Shown: positions 1 through 9,819, counted from the first letter of the stretch. The stretch is 64,000 nt of DNA from Rhodoferax sp. (GCA_019449595.1 JAGRPL010000001.1:62001-126000), one strand, 5' to 3'. Notes: generated by a model not told the origin, from the letters alone. Numbers and translations are program-made.

Positions 1-126
1 AACCCGCGCAGCGGCGAAAGCGTGGCCATCCCGGAAAAGCGCGTCCCCCATTTCAAACCTGGCAAAGCCCTGCGTGAAGCGGTGGACCAGCGCACGGCCG
101 AACTCGAAGCCAAGCCCCAGGCCTGA
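1..126 (+). CDS. ihfB: Integration host factor beta subunit, 3' end only
   Basis: The first 126 bases read as the last 41 codons of a protein containing [14 protein letters not shown], the typical C-terminal DNA-binding segment of HU/IHF-family proteins. IHF beta pairs with IHF alpha to bend DNA at specific sites in recombination, replication and transcription. The start lies outside the window. The assignment to IhfB rather than HU rests on the C-terminal extension and on its place just upstream of lapA-lapB, a common order in Burkholderiales. The 38 bases between its stop and lapA suggest co-transcription. Confidence 0.85.
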   Translation, partial: NPRSGESVAIPEKRVPHFKPGKALREAVDQRTAELEAKPQA

Positions 127-164
127 ACGGCAACGGTAGAATCACCTCGACACCGGGGAGATCA

Positions 165-464
165 ATGAAACAACTTGCATGGTTCTTTAAGTGGATACTT
201 AAAGCAGCCATTTTTTTTACTCTTTTCGCCTTCGCGCTGAACAACCAGCACGACGTGACCGTGCACTTCTTCTTCGGCCAGCAATGGACGGCCCCGCTGG
301 TTCTCGTGGTTCTGATTGCCTTCGCCATCGGACTCGTCATCGGTGTGCTGGGCATGGTGCCGCGCTGGTGGAAGCACCGCCGCGACGCAACGCGCGCGCG
401 CCAGGTTGCCGCAGTGCCCGTCGAAGCCGAAAAACCACCTGCCCCGCCGCCCTATGGAATTTGA
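165..464 (+). CDS. lapA: LapA-domain (DUF1049) inner-membrane protein
   Basis: A 99-residue protein with two hydrophobic segments, about residues 10-28 and 44-66, joined by a short polar loop, followed by a basic and then proline-rich cytoplasmic tail. This is the layout of LapA (YciS), which works with LapB in controlling lipopolysaccharide assembly, at least in E. coli. The start is supported by a GGGGAG ribosome site at about 155-160. Its last 11 bases overlap lapB, so the two are translationally linked. Identification is by topology and by its invariable pairing with lapB. Confidence 0.8.
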   Translation: MKQLAWFFKWILKAAIFFTLFAFALNNQHDVTVHFFFGQQWTAPLVLVVLIAFAIGLVIGVLGMVPRWWKHRRDATRARQVAAVPVEAEKPPAPPPYGI

Positions 465-1611
465 TCTGAGCTGGATACTGCTGGGGCTGTCCCTTGCCTT
501 TGCGTTGGGCTGGATGGCCTCCCGGTTCGATGTGCGCCAGTTGCGCATGGAAAACCGCCAGGCCCCCAAAGCCTATTTCAAGGGCCTGAATTTCCTGCTC
601 AACGAGCAGCAGGACCAGGCCATCGATGCGTTCATCGAGGCCGTCCAGAACGATCCGGACACCTCCGAGCTGCATTTCGCATTGGGCAACCTGTTTCGCC
701 GCCGCGGTGAATACGAGCGCGCCGTGCGGGTCCATCAGCACCTGCTCTCGCGGGGAGACCTGAGCGAAGACGACCGCCACCGAGCCCAGCACGCGCTGGC
801 GCTGGACTACCTGAAGGCCGGCCTGCTGGACCGCGCAGAAGAAGCCCTGATCAAGTTGGAGGGCACGCGCTTTGAAGCCCAGGCCCGACTGGCGCTGCTG
901 GCCAACTACGAACGCTCGCGCGACTGGGAGCACGCAGCGCAGGTGGCCCAGAAGCTGCAGACGTCCGGCCAGGGCAGCTTTACCGGGCGCCTATCCCACT
1001 ACCTGTGCGAGCAGGCCGCAGCCTGCGTGGCAGCCCACGACATCCCGCAGGCCCAGGCGCATCTGCTCCAGGCCGTGCAGATTGCCCCTGAGGCGCCCCG
1101 CCCGCGCATGGACCTGGCGCAGATCCAGAGCACGCTGGGCCAGCCCGCCCTGGCCTGCGACACGCTGGCCGATGCCATGGTCGCCGCACCCACCGCCATG
1201 GGCTTGATTGCAGCACCGCTGGCCCAGTACGCCATCGCCGCCCACCAGGGCCTGCGCACACTGGAACAATTCAAGGCCGCCTATGCCCAGGCCCCGTCGC
1301 TGGACGTGCTCGACGCCATCGTGACACTGGAAGCCGCCAGCGGCGCGCCCAGCGCCAGTGCCCGCGAGTGGTATGCGCGCCACCTGGAGCAAGAGCCTTC
1401 GCTGGTGGCAGCCGCCAAATGGATTGCCGGCGAGAAGCTTGAACACGAGCAGTTTCACCCCCAGGTGCAGCGGGCACTGGACCACGCCGTCAAACCCCTG
1501 ACCCGCTACCGCTGCGCGGCCTGCGGCTTTGAAGCCAAGCTGCACTTCTGGCAATGCCCGGGCTGTCAGGCCTGGGACAGCTACCCGGCGCGGCGCGTAG
1601 AAGAGTTATGA
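454..1611 (+). CDS. lapB: LapB (YciM) lipopolysaccharide assembly TPR protein
   Basis: The protein has 385 residues, close to the 389 of E. coli LapB. It has one N-terminal membrane anchor (residues 5-24), a long alpha-helical region with tetratricopeptide repeats, and a C-terminal rubredoxin-like metal site (CAAC then CPGC, about residues 350-370). In E. coli LapB is the adaptor that brings LpxC to the protease FtsH and so limits lipid A synthesis. I chose the ATG at 454 because it starts MEFDLSWILLG, the family N-terminus; longer upstream reading has no support. It overlaps lapA and ends in an overlap with hldA (stop and start share ATGA at 1608-1611). Confidence 0.9.
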   Translation: MEFDLSWILLGLSLAFALGWMASRFDVRQLRMENRQAPKAYFKGLNFLLNEQQDQAIDAFIEAVQNDPDTSELHFALGNLFRRRGEYERAVRVHQHLLSRGDLSEDDRHRAQHALALDYLKAGLLDRAEEALIKLEGTRFEAQARLALLANYERSRDWEHAAQVAQKLQTSGQGSFTGRLSHYLCEQAAACVAAHDIPQAQAHLLQAVQIAPEAPRPRMDLAQIQSTLGQPALACDTLADAMVAAPTAMGLIAAPLAQYAIAAHQGLRTLEQFKAAYAQAPSLDVLDAIVTLEAASGAPSASAREWYARHLEQEPSLVAAAKWIAGEKLEHEQFHPQVQRALDHAVKPLTRYRCAACGFEAKLHFWQCPGCQAWDSYPARRVEEL

Positions 1612-2564
1612 CCCCACACGTCAATTCCATGAAAATATCCCGAGAACAAATGGCGGCCGCGCGCGTGCTGGTCGTCGGCGACGTCATGCTGGACCGCTAC
1701 TGGTACGGTGCGGTGGACCGCATCTCCCCCGAGGCCCCCGTGCCCGTGGTGCGCATCACGCGCGAGGAGGAACGCAACGGTGGCGCCGCCAACGTGGCCT
1801 ACAACGTGGTGACCCTGGGCGCCCAAGCCTCCCTGCTGACCGTAGTGGGCGACGACGAAGCCAGCCACAAGCTCGAAGCCCTGGTTGCCAACACCGGCAT
1901 CCAGACCCATTTCGGGCGCGATGCCGACCTCAAGACCACCGTCAAGCTGCGCGTCATCGGGCGCCAGCAGCAGCTGCTGCGGCTCGACTTTGAAAACACG
2001 CCCAAGAGCGAAATACTGGCTTCGCAGACGGCCGCGTTCGAGAACCTGCTGCCCCAGCACGACGCCGTGCTGTTTTCAGACTACGGCAAGGGCGGGCTGG
2101 CCCACATCACCGACATGATCGCGCGCGCGCGCGCCGCCGGCAAACCCATTCTGGTGGACCCCAAAGGGAGCGACTACACGCGCTACCAGAACGCCAGCGT
2201 CATCACCCCCAACCGCGCCGAGCTGCAGCAGGTCGTCGGCAACTGGCGCGACGAAGACGACTTGCGCGCCAAAGTCCAGCAATTGCGCCAGCAGCTAAAC
2301 CTGGAGGCCGTGCTGCTCACGCGCAGCGAAGAGGGCATGACCCTGTTTGACGCCCAGGGTGAACTGCATGTCAGCGCCCAGGCGCGCGAAGTGTTTGACG
2401 TCACCGGTGCCGGTGATACGGTCATCGCCACCATGGCGGCCCTGGTGGCGGCCGGCGTCAGCCTGCGCGATGCCGTCCCCATCGCCAACCAAGCCGGTGG
2501 CCTGGTCGTTGGCAAATTCGGCACCGCCACGGTAAGCTTTGACGAGCTGTTTGCCACCGCCTGA
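1608..2564 (+). CDS. hldA: D-glycero-beta-D-manno-heptose-7-phosphate kinase
   Basis: A 318-residue PfkB/ribokinase-family sugar kinase. It shows the N-terminal GGAANVAYNV motif, the DPKGSDY segment and the C-terminal anion-hole/catalytic motif DVTGAGDT. It phosphorylates heptose-7-phosphate at C1 on the way to ADP-heptose for the LPS inner core. The protein stops after the kinase domain, so this is the split form; the adenylyltransferase (HldC) must be encoded elsewhere. Start taken at the ATG overlapping the lapB stop; a second in-frame ATG at 1629 (MKISREQM) is an equally possible start. hldD follows after 16 bases. Confidence 0.9.
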   Translation: MTPHVNSMKISREQMAAARVLVVGDVMLDRYWYGAVDRISPEAPVPVVRITREEERNGGAANVAYNVVTLGAQASLLTVVGDDEASHKLEALVANTGIQTHFGRDADLKTTVKLRVIGRQQQLLRLDFENTPKSEILASQTAAFENLLPQHDAVLFSDYGKGGLAHITDMIARARAAGKPILVDPKGSDYTRYQNASVITPNRAELQQVVGNWRDEDDLRAKVQQLRQQLNLEAVLLTRSEEGMTLFDAQGELHVSAQAREVFDVTGAGDTVIATMAALVAAGVSLRDAVPIANQAGGLVVGKFGTATVSFDELFATA

Positions 2565-2580
2565 CTGAAAAGAGAACACC

Positions 2581-3600
2581 ATGACCCGCATCGTAGTAAC
2601 CGGCGCCGCCGGCTTCATTGGCAGCAACATCATCAAGGGGCTCAACGCCCGCGGCATCGACGACATCATCGCCGTCGACGACCTCAAGCAGGGCGACAAA
2701 TTCCGCAACCTGGTCGACTTGCGCATCTCCGACTACGTGGACGTGGACACCTTCTACGACGCGTTTGCCAACGGCGCGTACGGCCAGATCGAAGCGGTTT
2801 TCCACGAAGGCGCCTGCAGCGACACCATGGAGCAGGACGGCAAGTACATGATGGACAACAACTACACGTTGTCGTGCAACCTGTTCCACGCCTGCCAGAA
2901 GCGTGGCGCGCGCCTGCTCTATGCCTCTTCGGCCGCCACCTACGGCGGCTCGGAAACCTTCCGCGAGGACCCGGCCTTTGAGCGCCCCCTCAATGTCTAC
3001 GGCTACTCCAAGCTGCTGTTCGACCAGCGTATGCGCCGCGAATGCGGGTCCGACTTCCAGCGCACCAAGGCGGGCAAGACCAACCAGGTCGTCGGCTTTC
3101 GCTACTTCAACGTCTACGGGCCCCACGAGCAGCACAAGGGCCGCATGGCCAGCGTGGCGTTCCACCAGTTCCACCAGTTTCAGGCCGAGGGCAAGGTCAA
3201 GCTGTTTGGCGAGTACGGTGGCTATGCCCCTGGCGGCCAGATGCGCGACTTCGTCTTCATTGACGACGTGGTAGCCGTGAATCTCTGGTTCTTCGACCAT
3301 CCGGGCGAATCGGGCATCTTCAACCTGGGCACCGGTCGCGCGCAGCCATTCAACGACGTCGCCCTCACCGTCGTCAACACCCTGCGCCAGCAGCGTGGCG
3401 AAGGCCCGCTCACGCTGGAGCAGGCCGCATCGACAGGCCTGATTGAGTACATCACCTTCCCCGACGCGTTACGCGGCAAATACCAGAGCTACACCCAGGC
3501 CGACCTCGGCGCGCTGCGCAGCGCCGGCTGCCAGCATGTGTTCGCCGATGTGCAAACCGGCGTGCGCCGCTACGTGCAGGCCCTGGCGGCGCAAGGCTGA
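2581..3600 (+). CDS. hldD: ADP-L-glycero-D-manno-heptose 6-epimerase
   Basis: A 339-residue extended short-chain dehydrogenase. The NAD(P)-binding motif GAAGFIGSN is at residues 8-16, and the catalytic Tyr/Lys appear in YGYSKLLFD at about residues 140-148. It converts ADP-D,D-heptose to ADP-L,D-heptose, the last cytoplasmic step before heptosyltransferases use it. It is the last gene of the lapA-lapB-hldA-hldD run, preceded by GAGAACACC. The arrangement couples LPS precursor control (LapAB) to heptose supply. Confidence 0.93.
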   Translation: MTRIVVTGAAGFIGSNIIKGLNARGIDDIIAVDDLKQGDKFRNLVDLRISDYVDVDTFYDAFANGAYGQIEAVFHEGACSDTMEQDGKYMMDNNYTLSCNLFHACQKRGARLLYASSAATYGGSETFREDPAFERPLNVYGYSKLLFDQRMRRECGSDFQRTKAGKTNQVVGFRYFNVYGPHEQHKGRMASVAFHQFHQFQAEGKVKLFGEYGGYAPGGQMRDFVFIDDVVAVNLWFFDHPGESGIFNLGTGRAQPFNDVALTVVNTLRQQRGEGPLTLEQAASTGLIEYITFPDALRGKYQSYTQADLGALRSAGCQHVFADVQTGVRRYVQALAAQG

Positions 3601-3658
3601 CCGGCGCAATCCCGGGTTTACCCTGACGGCATGGCAGATGCCGAACCGTTATCCAGTG

Positions 3659-3678
3659 GACACCAGAGCCCTGGTGTC
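3659..3678. terminator. Stem-loop after hldD
   Basis: A perfect 8-bp inverted repeat, GACACCAG and CTGGTGTC, with a 4-base AGCC loop, in the 118-bp gap between hldD and the ComEA-like gene. There is no T-run after it, so it is either a Rho-assisted end or a 3'-end stabiliser. Nothing else is recognisable in the gap. Confidence 0.35.
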
Positions 3679-3718
3679 ACTGGTCCGAGTCCATCGCCTA
3701 CCCTGAAGGAACCAACCC

Positions 3719-4135
3719 ATGTTGAAAAAAATCCTGGCCATCGTGGCCATGCTGTACGCCGCCGCCGCCTTTGCCGCCGTCGACGTCAACAAAGCCACTG
3801 CCGCCGAGCTCGACGGCATCAAGGGCATTGGCCCGGCCATCTCCACCAAGATCCTGGATGAGCGTAAAAAAGGGAGTTTCAAGGACTGGAACGACTTCAT
3901 TGAACGCGTCAAGGGCGTGGGCGAAGGCAACGCCGCCAAATTTTCCGCCGAAGGCCTGACAGTCAACGGCGCTGGCTTCAAGGGCGTTGCCGCAGCCCCC
4001 GCCGCCAAGAAGGAAGAGAAAGACTCCAAAACTGAAGCCAAAATGAAGGCTGAAGAAGCGAAAAAAGCCAAGGCAGATGCCAAAGCCGAAGCGCCCAAGC
4101 CCGCCGCCAGCGCCGCCAGCGCCGCCAAGAAGTAA
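3719..4135 (+). CDS. ComEA-like helix-hairpin-helix DNA-binding protein with Lys/Ala-rich tail
   Basis: A 138-residue secreted protein. Residues 1-19 form a signal peptide ending AFAA. Residues about 20-75 hold tandem helix-hairpin-helix motifs with the hallmark VDVNKATAAELDGIKGIG and the second GVGEGNAAKF turn. This is the single-domain ComEA type, a periplasmic DNA-binding protein used in DNA uptake by naturally competent proteobacteria. The last 55 or so residues are a low-complexity Ala/Lys/Glu tail, longer than in short ComEA proteins. GAAGGAACC precedes the ATG. No other competence genes are nearby, so a role in uptake is inferred from the family. Confidence 0.8.
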   Translation: MLKKILAIVAMLYAAAAFAAVDVNKATAAELDGIKGIGPAISTKILDERKKGSFKDWNDFIERVKGVGEGNAAKFSAEGLTVNGAGFKGVAAAPAAKKEEKDSKTEAKMKAEEAKKAKADAKAEAPKPAASAASAAKK

Positions 4136-4152
4136 TCGCCTTGCGTCCCCCC

Positions 4153-4178
4153 AAAAACCCGCCGCGGCGGGTTTTTTT
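4153..4178 (+). terminator. Rho-independent terminator of the ComEA-like gene
   Basis: AAAAACCCGCCG followed by CGGCGGG and seven T: a GC-rich perfect hairpin with flanking A and T tracts, beginning 17 bases after the stop codon. The A-tract on the other side would let it work in both directions, but no minus-strand gene needs it. Confidence 0.9.
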
Positions 4179-4302
4179 CATGCCTGCCGCGGTCCGCCAG
4201 GATGGCACGTCGGCGACGCTCGGCCCCGCGCCTTGCGGCTACGCTTGCAGCGCGCGGCGACACTTGCCAACCCATGACCCCACAACACAAGGAGACTCCC
4301 CC

Positions 4303-5088
4303 ATGAACACCAGCGAACTTTTCACTCTCAAAGGCCGCACCGCCCTGGTCACTGGCGGCTCGCGCGGCATTGGCCGCATGATTGCAGCGGGCTTTCTGGC
4401 CCAGGGCGCCACGGTTTACATCACCGCGCGCAAGGCGGCTGCCTGTGATCAGACGGCCCAGGAATTGTCGGCACTGGGCAAGTGCGTGTCCCTGCCGGTT
4501 GACGTGTCCACAGTGGAGGGTGCCAAGGCCCTGGCTGCCGCTTACGGCCGGCATGAGACCTCGCTCGACATCCTGGTCAACAACGCCGGCGCAGCCTGGG
4601 GCGCGCCCTTCGATGAATTCCCCGAATCGGGCTGGGACAAGGTGGTTGACCTCAACCTCAAGACCCCCTTCTTCCTGACCCAGGCCCTGGCCGGCCTGCT
4701 GCGCACGGCGGCGGCGGCCAACGGAGGAGCCCGGCCGGCCAAGGTCATCAACATTGCGTCCATTGACGGGGTGTCGGTGAACCCCATGGAAACCTATTCC
4801 TATGCGGCCAGCAAAGCCGGCCTGATCCACATGACGCGGCGCATGGCGCTGCGGCTGATCCAGGACAACATCGTGGTCAGCGCCATCGCGCCCGGAGCCT
4901 TTGCGTCGGACATGAACAAGCTCGCACGCGACCATGCCGAAGAGGTGTCGCACCACATTCCGGCCGGGCGCATCGGGACCGATGAAGACATGGCCGGCAC
5001 GGCCATCTACCTGGCCTCGCGCGCCGGCGACTATGTTGTGGGTTCCACGCTGGTGGTCGATGGCGGGGTCACGCACGCACGTTCGTAA
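4303..5088 (+). CDS. Short-chain dehydrogenase/reductase (SDR family)
   Basis: A 261-residue classical SDR. It has the cofactor motif TGGSRGIG (residues 19-26), the NNAG motif, the catalytic serine in NIASIDG and YSYAASKAG with catalytic Tyr and Lys. The C-terminus VVGSTLVVDGGVTHARS is typical of the FabG/gluconate-5-dehydrogenase subgroup. The Arg after TGGS hints at NADPH use. The start is fixed by AAGGAG at 4289-4294, nine bases upstream. It stands alone between a terminator and crcB, so the substrate cannot be read from context; a sugar-acid or beta-keto acyl substrate are both possible. Confidence 0.85.
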   Translation: MNTSELFTLKGRTALVTGGSRGIGRMIAAGFLAQGATVYITARKAAACDQTAQELSALGKCVSLPVDVSTVEGAKALAAAYGRHETSLDILVNNAGAAWGAPFDEFPESGWDKVVDLNLKTPFFLTQALAGLLRTAAAANGGARPAKVINIASIDGVSVNPMETYSYAASKAGLIHMTRRMALRLIQDNIVVSAIAPGAFASDMNKLARDHAEEVSHHIPAGRIGTDEDMAGTAIYLASRAGDYVVGSTLVVDGGVTHARS

Positions 5089-5127
5089 CCCGGAAAATGG
5101 CCCGGCAAAAGATGGCAAACTAGGGCC

Positions 5128-5508
5128 ATGTTGTCTGTGATTGCAATTTGCGTGGGCGCCAGCGTGGGCGCACTGGCCCGCTGGGGCCTGGGGCTGTGGC
5201 TGAGCCCCGGAGGCGTCATCCCCTGGGGCACCCTGGTGGCCAACCTGGTGGGCGGCTATCTCATCGGCATGTGCGTTGCCGTGTTCCAGGCCCTGCCCCA
5301 GCTCGACCCAGTGTGGCGCCTGGCCCTGGTTACCGGCTTTCTAGGAGGGCTTACCACCTTCTCCAGCTTCAGCGCCGAGGTGGTCAGCATGCTGCTGCAG
5401 CAACGCTACGCGCTGGCACTGGGCACGGCCAGCCTGCACGTCATGGGTTCCCTGCTGATGACGGCGGCCGGCATCTGGACCGTCCACCAGCTGCCCCCCC
5501 TGCAATAG
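5128..5508 (+). CDS. crcB: Fluoride ion channel/exporter CrcB (Fluc)
   Basis: A 126-residue, four-helix membrane protein with the family motifs [13 protein letters not shown] (residues 8-20), [14 protein letters not shown] (about 31-44) and [15 protein letters not shown] (about 71-85). Fluc proteins act as dual-topology dimers that let fluoride leak out of the cell. The gap to the upstream dehydrogenase is only 39 bases, too short for a crcB fluoride riboswitch, so if it is fluoride-controlled the switch is not here. Confidence 0.93.
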   Translation: MLSVIAICVGASVGALARWGLGLWLSPGGVIPWGTLVANLVGGYLIGMCVAVFQALPQLDPVWRLALVTGFLGGLTTFSSFSAEVVSMLLQQRYALALGTASLHVMGSLLMTAAGIWTVHQLPPLQ

Positions 5509-5581
5509 CAGCGGGTATCGGCCCTGCCCGCTGGCACCACGCAAACCGCCATGCCTGCCGCATACGGGTAAGGTCCTGCCG

Positions 5582-6103
5582 ATGTTCAAACGCCTGTTGA
5601 CCGCCGCCTTCAACGCCACGCTGGCCCCGGTGCTGGCGTTGCTGCTGATCTTCGAAGAATGGGGTTGGGAGCCGCTCGCGCGCCTGATGACCCGGCTGGC
5701 CCGCCTGCCACTGTGGGCCCACATGGAGGCATGGATTGCACGCCTGCCGCCCTATGCCGCGCTGGTGGTATTTGCCGTCCCGATGCTACTGCTGTTCCCC
5801 ATCAAACTGCTGGCGCTCTACGCCATCAGCCAGGGCCACGCCCTGCTGGGCCTGCTGGTGGTGCTGGCGGCCAAGGTGCTAGGCACGGCCGGCGTGGCGC
5901 GCCTGTTCACGCTGACGCAGCCCGCGCTGATGCGTCTGGCCTGGTTTGCCCGACTTTATGCGCGCTGGAAACCCTGGAAGGACAATCTCATGCAGCGCTT
6001 CAGAGCCACCGCGGCGTGGCGCGCCGTGGCCAGCATGGTTCACACCGTGCGTGCCCACGCACGCCAGCGGCTGCACGCGCTACGCCACTGGCTAGGCCGC
6101 TAG
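5582..6103 (+). CDS. Conserved membrane protein of unknown function
   Basis: I do not recognise a family with known function. The 173-residue product has three hydrophobic segments, roughly residues 12-25, 58-82 and 85-103, then a strongly basic Arg/Trp/His-rich C-terminal third that probably lies in the cytoplasm. Similar small membrane proteins exist in Comamonadaceae. It starts 73 bases after crcB and converges on the chemoreceptor gene, whose stop is 14 bases away, with no terminator-like hairpin between them. Confidence 0.65.
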   Translation: MFKRLLTAAFNATLAPVLALLLIFEEWGWEPLARLMTRLARLPLWAHMEAWIARLPPYAALVVFAVPMLLLFPIKLLALYAISQGHALLGLLVVLAAKVLGTAGVARLFTLTQPALMRLAWFARLYARWKPWKDNLMQRFRATAAWRAVASMVHTVRAHARQRLHALRHWLGR

Positions 6104-6117
6104 CACCCCCGCGCTTC

Positions 6118-7725
6118 TCACGCATACCCGACCAAGGCTACCGACTTGGCCAGCCCCACGCCGGCCTCGCCGTGGTGCAGTTTGAACACCGACACGGCAC
6201 CTCGCAGGTGCTTGACCTCTTCGGCCAGACTCATGGCACCGGCCGCCGACTCTTCCACCATGGCAGCATTCTGCTGCGTGGCCTGGTCGATGCCTCCCAT
6301 GGCTGCGCTGATGAGGCCGATTCCTTCATGCTGCTCCTGCGCCGCCACGCGAATCTGGTCGATGACGGCCGACACCTGACCCACGCTGCCCACAATTTCC
6401 TGCATGGTCTGCCCGGCGCTTTCCACCAGCACCGAGCCCTCGCGCACCTGGTCGACCGAGGCATCGATGATCGACTTGATTTCCCGGGCCGCGTCGGCTG
6501 AGCGCCCGGCCAGGCTGCGCACCTCACTGGCCACCACCGCAAAGCCCCGCCCCTGCTCCCCGGCACGGGCCGCTTCCACCGCCGCGTTGAGCGCCAAAAT
6601 ATTGGTCTGGAAGGCAATGCTGTCAATCACGCCGATGATGTCGGCAATTTTTTGCGATGAGGTGTTGATGGCGTGCATGGTGTCCACCACCCGCGCCACC
6701 ACATCCCCTCCGCGAACGGCTACCTGCGTTGCATTTGCGGCCGTTCCGACGGCCTGGGTAGCCGAATCGGCCGTGTGCTTCACCGCCAGCGACAGCCGGT
6801 CGATGGACGAGGTTGTTTTTTGCAGGGCAATGGCGGCGCTCTCGGTGCGCTCCGACAGGTCGTTGTTGGCGCTGGCGATCTCGCTGGTATTGCTGTTGAC
6901 CACCTCCACGCCCGAGCGCACCTGTGCCACCAGATGGGTGAGGGACTGGTGCATGCGCCCCAGATCCCGCTTGACATCCGCCAGCTCGTCCTTGCCGCTG
7001 CTGTGCACACCTACACTCAGGTCCCCCAGTCCCCAGGCATCCGCCGTCACCTGCAGATCGCGGATCGGCACCAGAATGGACCGGACAATGGCCAGCACCA
7101 GCAGGGTTGCCATCACCGACACCAGCGCCGTGGCCGCCACCACCAGCCAGGGCGCCTGCCCCGCGGTGATGGCCAATGCGCTGCGCCGTGCGTTGGCCCG
7201 CGTGGAAATGGTGTCGGAGACCTCCACCAGTGCCTTGTCGGTCTGGTCGATGTAGGTCTTGAGCGGCTCCATGGCCTTGTTGGCAGCCCAGGGGTCATTC
7301 AGCTCCCCCCGCTCCAGATGACCCAGGATGTCCTTGAACCCCTTGGCATAGCCGTCGATTCCGGTGAACATGTCCTGCAGCCGGGCGGCTTCGGCGGGGT
7401 GGGCCAGGTCCTGGGCGTAGGCAATGGCCTTGCGGATCGCGACGATCTCGCCGTTCCACAAGCCGGTGTAGCGTTCGGTCTGGGCTTCATCGCCCATGTT
7501 CAGGAACACGTCCTTCTCGTAACGGCGCGCGTTCCCGATGGCAAAGCGGACATCGCTGACCGCGCGTACCGATTCAAACTCCCCGTCGATAAAGGCCGTG
7601 GCGCGGTCGGCTTCCCGCTTGATGGTGAGCGAGGCGAATGCCCCCAGCCCCACCAGGGCAACCACCGAGAAGACCAGCAGCAACATCAGCCGCGAACGGA
7701 TACGCAAATTGGCAAGTAGTGTCAT
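6118..7725 (-). CDS. Methyl-accepting chemotaxis protein
   Basis: A 535-residue transducer. It starts with [17 protein letters not shown] and one membrane helix. A periplasmic four-helix-bundle (4HB_MCP-type) sensor spans about residues 30-190, followed by a second helix (about 190-212), a HAMP domain and a cytoplasmic signalling domain. The hairpin tip [20 protein letters not shown] carries the CheA/CheW-binding residues. The C-terminus ends SVALVGYA without an NWETF-like CheR tether. No che genes are nearby, so it is an orphan receptor with unknown ligand. I took the ATG at 7725 rather than 7785 because the extra 20 residues precede the membrane anchor and lack a ribosome site. Confidence 0.92.
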   Translation of the reverse strand: MTLLANLRIRSRLMLLLVFSVVALVGLGAFASLTIKREADRATAFIDGEFESVRAVSDVRFAIGNARRYEKDVFLNMGDEAQTERYTGLWNGEIVAIRKAIAYAQDLAHPAEAARLQDMFTGIDGYAKGFKDILGHLERGELNDPWAANKAMEPLKTYIDQTDKALVEVSDTISTRANARRSALAITAGQAPWLVVAATALVSVMATLLVLAIVRSILVPIRDLQVTADAWGLGDLSVGVHSSGKDELADVKRDLGRMHQSLTHLVAQVRSGVEVVNSNTSEIASANNDLSERTESAAIALQKTTSSIDRLSLAVKHTADSATQAVGTAANATQVAVRGGDVVARVVDTMHAINTSSQKIADIIGVIDSIAFQTNILALNAAVEAARAGEQGRGFAVVASEVRSLAGRSADAAREIKSIIDASVDQVREGSVLVESAGQTMQEIVGSVGQVSAVIDQIRVAAQEQHEGIGLISAAMGGIDQATQQNAAMVEESAAGAMSLAEEVKHLRGAVSVFKLHHGEAGVGLAKSVALVGYA

Positions 7726-7856
7726 GGCGTGATGTTGCCAAACGCATATGACAAAACGGCTACAAAACCAAGACAGCGTTGTCACACTCCACCGGAAAGC
7801 AGTGGACCACTCCGCTTCGGCGGGCGACGGACTCCCGGGGCGCGGCTACCAGCCCG

Positions 7857-9743
7857 TCAGGCGGCGCGTGCCCGGGGTGCCAGCAGCTCGGCAAAGCGCT
7901 GTGCAATGGAGGCCTGGATACCCGGCGCGTCCAGCCCCTGCAAGGCTAGCAGCTTGGCCGGGTCACCGTGCTCGATGAACACGTCCGGCAGCCCCAGCTG
8001 CAGCACCGGCAACAGCACCCCGGCGGCGTGCAGCGCTTCGGTCACCGCACTGCCCGCGCCGCCCATGGTGGCGCCCTCTTCCACCGTGACGAGCGCCTGG
8101 TGGTTGGCGGCAACCTGCAGCAACAAGGCGGTATCGAGCGGCTTGGCCCAGCGCATGTTCACCACCGTGGCGCCCAGCGCCTCGGCCGCCTGCAAGGCCG
8201 GGTGCAGCAGGGTTCCAAAGGCCAGGATGGCAATGCCGCTGCCCTGGCGACGGATCTCGCCTTTGCCAAAGGGCAGGCTTTGCAGGCCGAGCTGCACCGC
8301 CACGCCGGCACCGGCGCCGCGCGGGTAGCGCACCGCCACCGGGTGGGCCTGCTCGTAAGCGGTGCACAGCAACTGGCGGCACTCGTTCTCGTCGGACGGA
8401 CAGGCCACGCTGACGTTGGGAATGCAGCGCAGGAACGGGATGTCGTAGGCACCGGCGTGGGTAGCACCGTCAGCCCCCACCAGGCCGGCGCGGTCCAGCG
8501 CAAACACCACCGGCAGGTTCTGGATGGCGACGTCGTGGATGAGCTGGTCGTAGGCCCGCTGCAGGAAGGTGGAGTAAATGGCCACCACGGGCTTGAGCCC
8601 CTCGGCCGCCAGACCGGCGGCAAAGGTCACCGCGTGCTGCTCGGCAATGCCGACGTCGAAGTAGCGCGCAGGAAAGCGCTGCTCGAATTCAACCATGCCC
8701 GAGCCCTCGCGCATGGCCGGGGTGATGCCCACCAGCCGCTTGTCATGCTCTGCCATGTCGCACAGCCACTGGCCGAACACCTGGGTGAACGTCGTCTTGG
8801 GCGCCACGGCAGGCTTTTGCAGGCCCACGCTGGGGTCGAACTTGCCGGGACCGTGGTAGGCCACCGGGTCGGCCTCGGCCAGCTTGTAGCCCTGGCCTTT
8901 CTTGGTGACCACGTGCAGGAACTGCGGGCCCTTGAGCTGCTTGATGTTTTCCAGCGTGGGGATCAGCGAGTCCAGGTCGTGCCCGTCGATGGGGCCGATG
9001 TAGTTGAAACCGAATTTCTCGAACAGCGTGGCCGGCACCACCATGCCCTTGGCCTGCTGCTCCAGGCGCTTGGCCAGCTCCAGCAGGGGCGGTGCATTCT
9101 TCAGCACGCTGCGGCCCACGTTCTTGGCTGCGGCGTAGAACTGCCCGCTCATCAGCTGCGCCAGGTAGCGGTTGAGCGCGCCCACGGGCGGGCTGATGCT
9201 CATGTCGTTGTCGTTGAGGATGACCAGCAGGTTGCAGTCGGCCACGCCCGCGTTGTTCAGCGCCTCGAAGGCCATGCCGGCTGTCATGGCGCCGTCGCCG
9301 ATGATGGCCACCGCGTGGCGTTCCTCGCCCTGGATGCGCGCAGCCAGCGCCATGCCCAATGCGGCGGAGATGGAGGTGCTGGAGTGCGCCGTGCCGAAGG
9401 TGTCGAACTCGCTTTCTGCGCGTTGTGGAAACCCGGAGAGCCCCCCCAGCTGGCGCAGCGTGGCCATGCGGGCACGCCGCCCGGTGAGGATCTTGTGCGG
9501 ATAAGTCTGGTGGCCCACATCCCACACCAGCCGGTCCTGCGGGGTGTTGAACACATAGTGCAGGGCCACGGTGAGCTCCACGGTGCCGAGGTTGGAACTC
9601 AGGTGCCCGCCGGTCTTGGCCACGCTGTCGAGCAGGTAGGCACGCAACTCGTCGGTCAGCTCGCGCAACTGGTCTCGCGGCACCTGGCGCAGGTCGGCCG
9701 GGTCGTTGATGGTCTCCAGCAGGGGGTACAGATTTTTCGGCAT
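7857..9743 (-). CDS. dxs: 1-deoxy-D-xylulose-5-phosphate synthase
   Basis: A 628-residue thiamine-diphosphate enzyme of the usual Dxs length. The ThDP/Mg2+ motif is [16 protein letters not shown] and the catalytic-domain signature is [15 protein letters not shown]. It condenses pyruvate and glyceraldehyde-3-phosphate, the entry to the non-mevalonate isoprenoid pathway. It is the third gene of xseB-ispA-dxs, a common proteobacterial order, so precursor entry and prenyl chain synthesis are probably co-expressed. The ispA-dxs gap (76 bp) is almost filled by a copy of the dispersed repeat, which reaches to within three bases of the dxs start. Confidence 0.96.
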   Translation of the reverse strand: MPKNLYPLLETINDPADLRQVPRDQLRELTDELRAYLLDSVAKTGGHLSSNLGTVELTVALHYVFNTPQDRLVWDVGHQTYPHKILTGRRARMATLRQLGGLSGFPQRAESEFDTFGTAHSSTSISAALGMALAARIQGEERHAVAIIGDGAMTAGMAFEALNNAGVADCNLLVILNDNDMSISPPVGALNRYLAQLMSGQFYAAAKNVGRSVLKNAPPLLELAKRLEQQAKGMVVPATLFEKFGFNYIGPIDGHDLDSLIPTLENIKQLKGPQFLHVVTKKGQGYKLAEADPVAYHGPGKFDPSVGLQKPAVAPKTTFTQVFGQWLCDMAEHDKRLVGITPAMREGSGMVEFEQRFPARYFDVGIAEQHAVTFAAGLAAEGLKPVVAIYSTFLQRAYDQLIHDVAIQNLPVVFALDRAGLVGADGATHAGAYDIPFLRCIPNVSVACPSDENECRQLLCTAYEQAHPVAVRYPRGAGAGVAVQLGLQSLPFGKGEIRRQGSGIAILAFGTLLHPALQAAEALGATVVNMRWAKPLDTALLLQVAANHQALVTVEEGATMGGAGSAVTEALHAAGVLLPVLQLGLPDVFIEHGDPAKLLALQGLDAPGIQASIAQRFAELLAPRARAA

Positions 9744-9745
9744 AT

Positions 9746-9807
9746 GCTATTGTTTCAGTAGCTGCTTGCGCATATTCATAAAGGGCTAGCGGCTCATTTG
9801 ATTCAAA
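9746..9807 (+). repeat. Dispersed short repeat, copy 1 (intergenic, ispA-dxs)
   Basis: The copy begins GCTATTGTTTCAGTAGC, then TGCTT, GCGCA, ten bases, GGGC and ends in ATTTGATTCAAA. It shows the full shared layout GCTA-N9-TAGC-N5-RCGCA-N10-GGGC and serves as the reference copy. It occupies 62 of the 76 bases between ispA and dxs and must therefore lie in the operon's mRNA (in antisense orientation), possibly carrying part of the dxs leader. Confidence 0.8.
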
Positions 9808-9819
9808 TTTTCACCTGTA

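Noticed and set aside
2284..2300. TGCGC-N5-GCTA inside hldA, a fragment of the repeat core
   Set aside because: The inverted arm and the GCCC element are missing at the right distances, so it is probably chance.
3649..5118. A 489-codon minus-strand frame across the ComEA-like and SDR genes
   Set aside because: It runs against two well-supported genes and a terminator and resembles no protein.
5089..5127. Fluoride riboswitch ahead of crcB
   Set aside because: The gap is only 39 bases and lacks the pseudoknot sequence pattern.
7735..7765. Weak likeness to the repeat upstream of the chemoreceptor gene
   Set aside because: Only the GCTAC part fits; the RCGCA and GGGC parts are absent.
7968..9761. 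A 597-codon open frame opposite dxs
   Set aside because: Antisense shadow of dxs, His/Gln/Gly-rich without family features.
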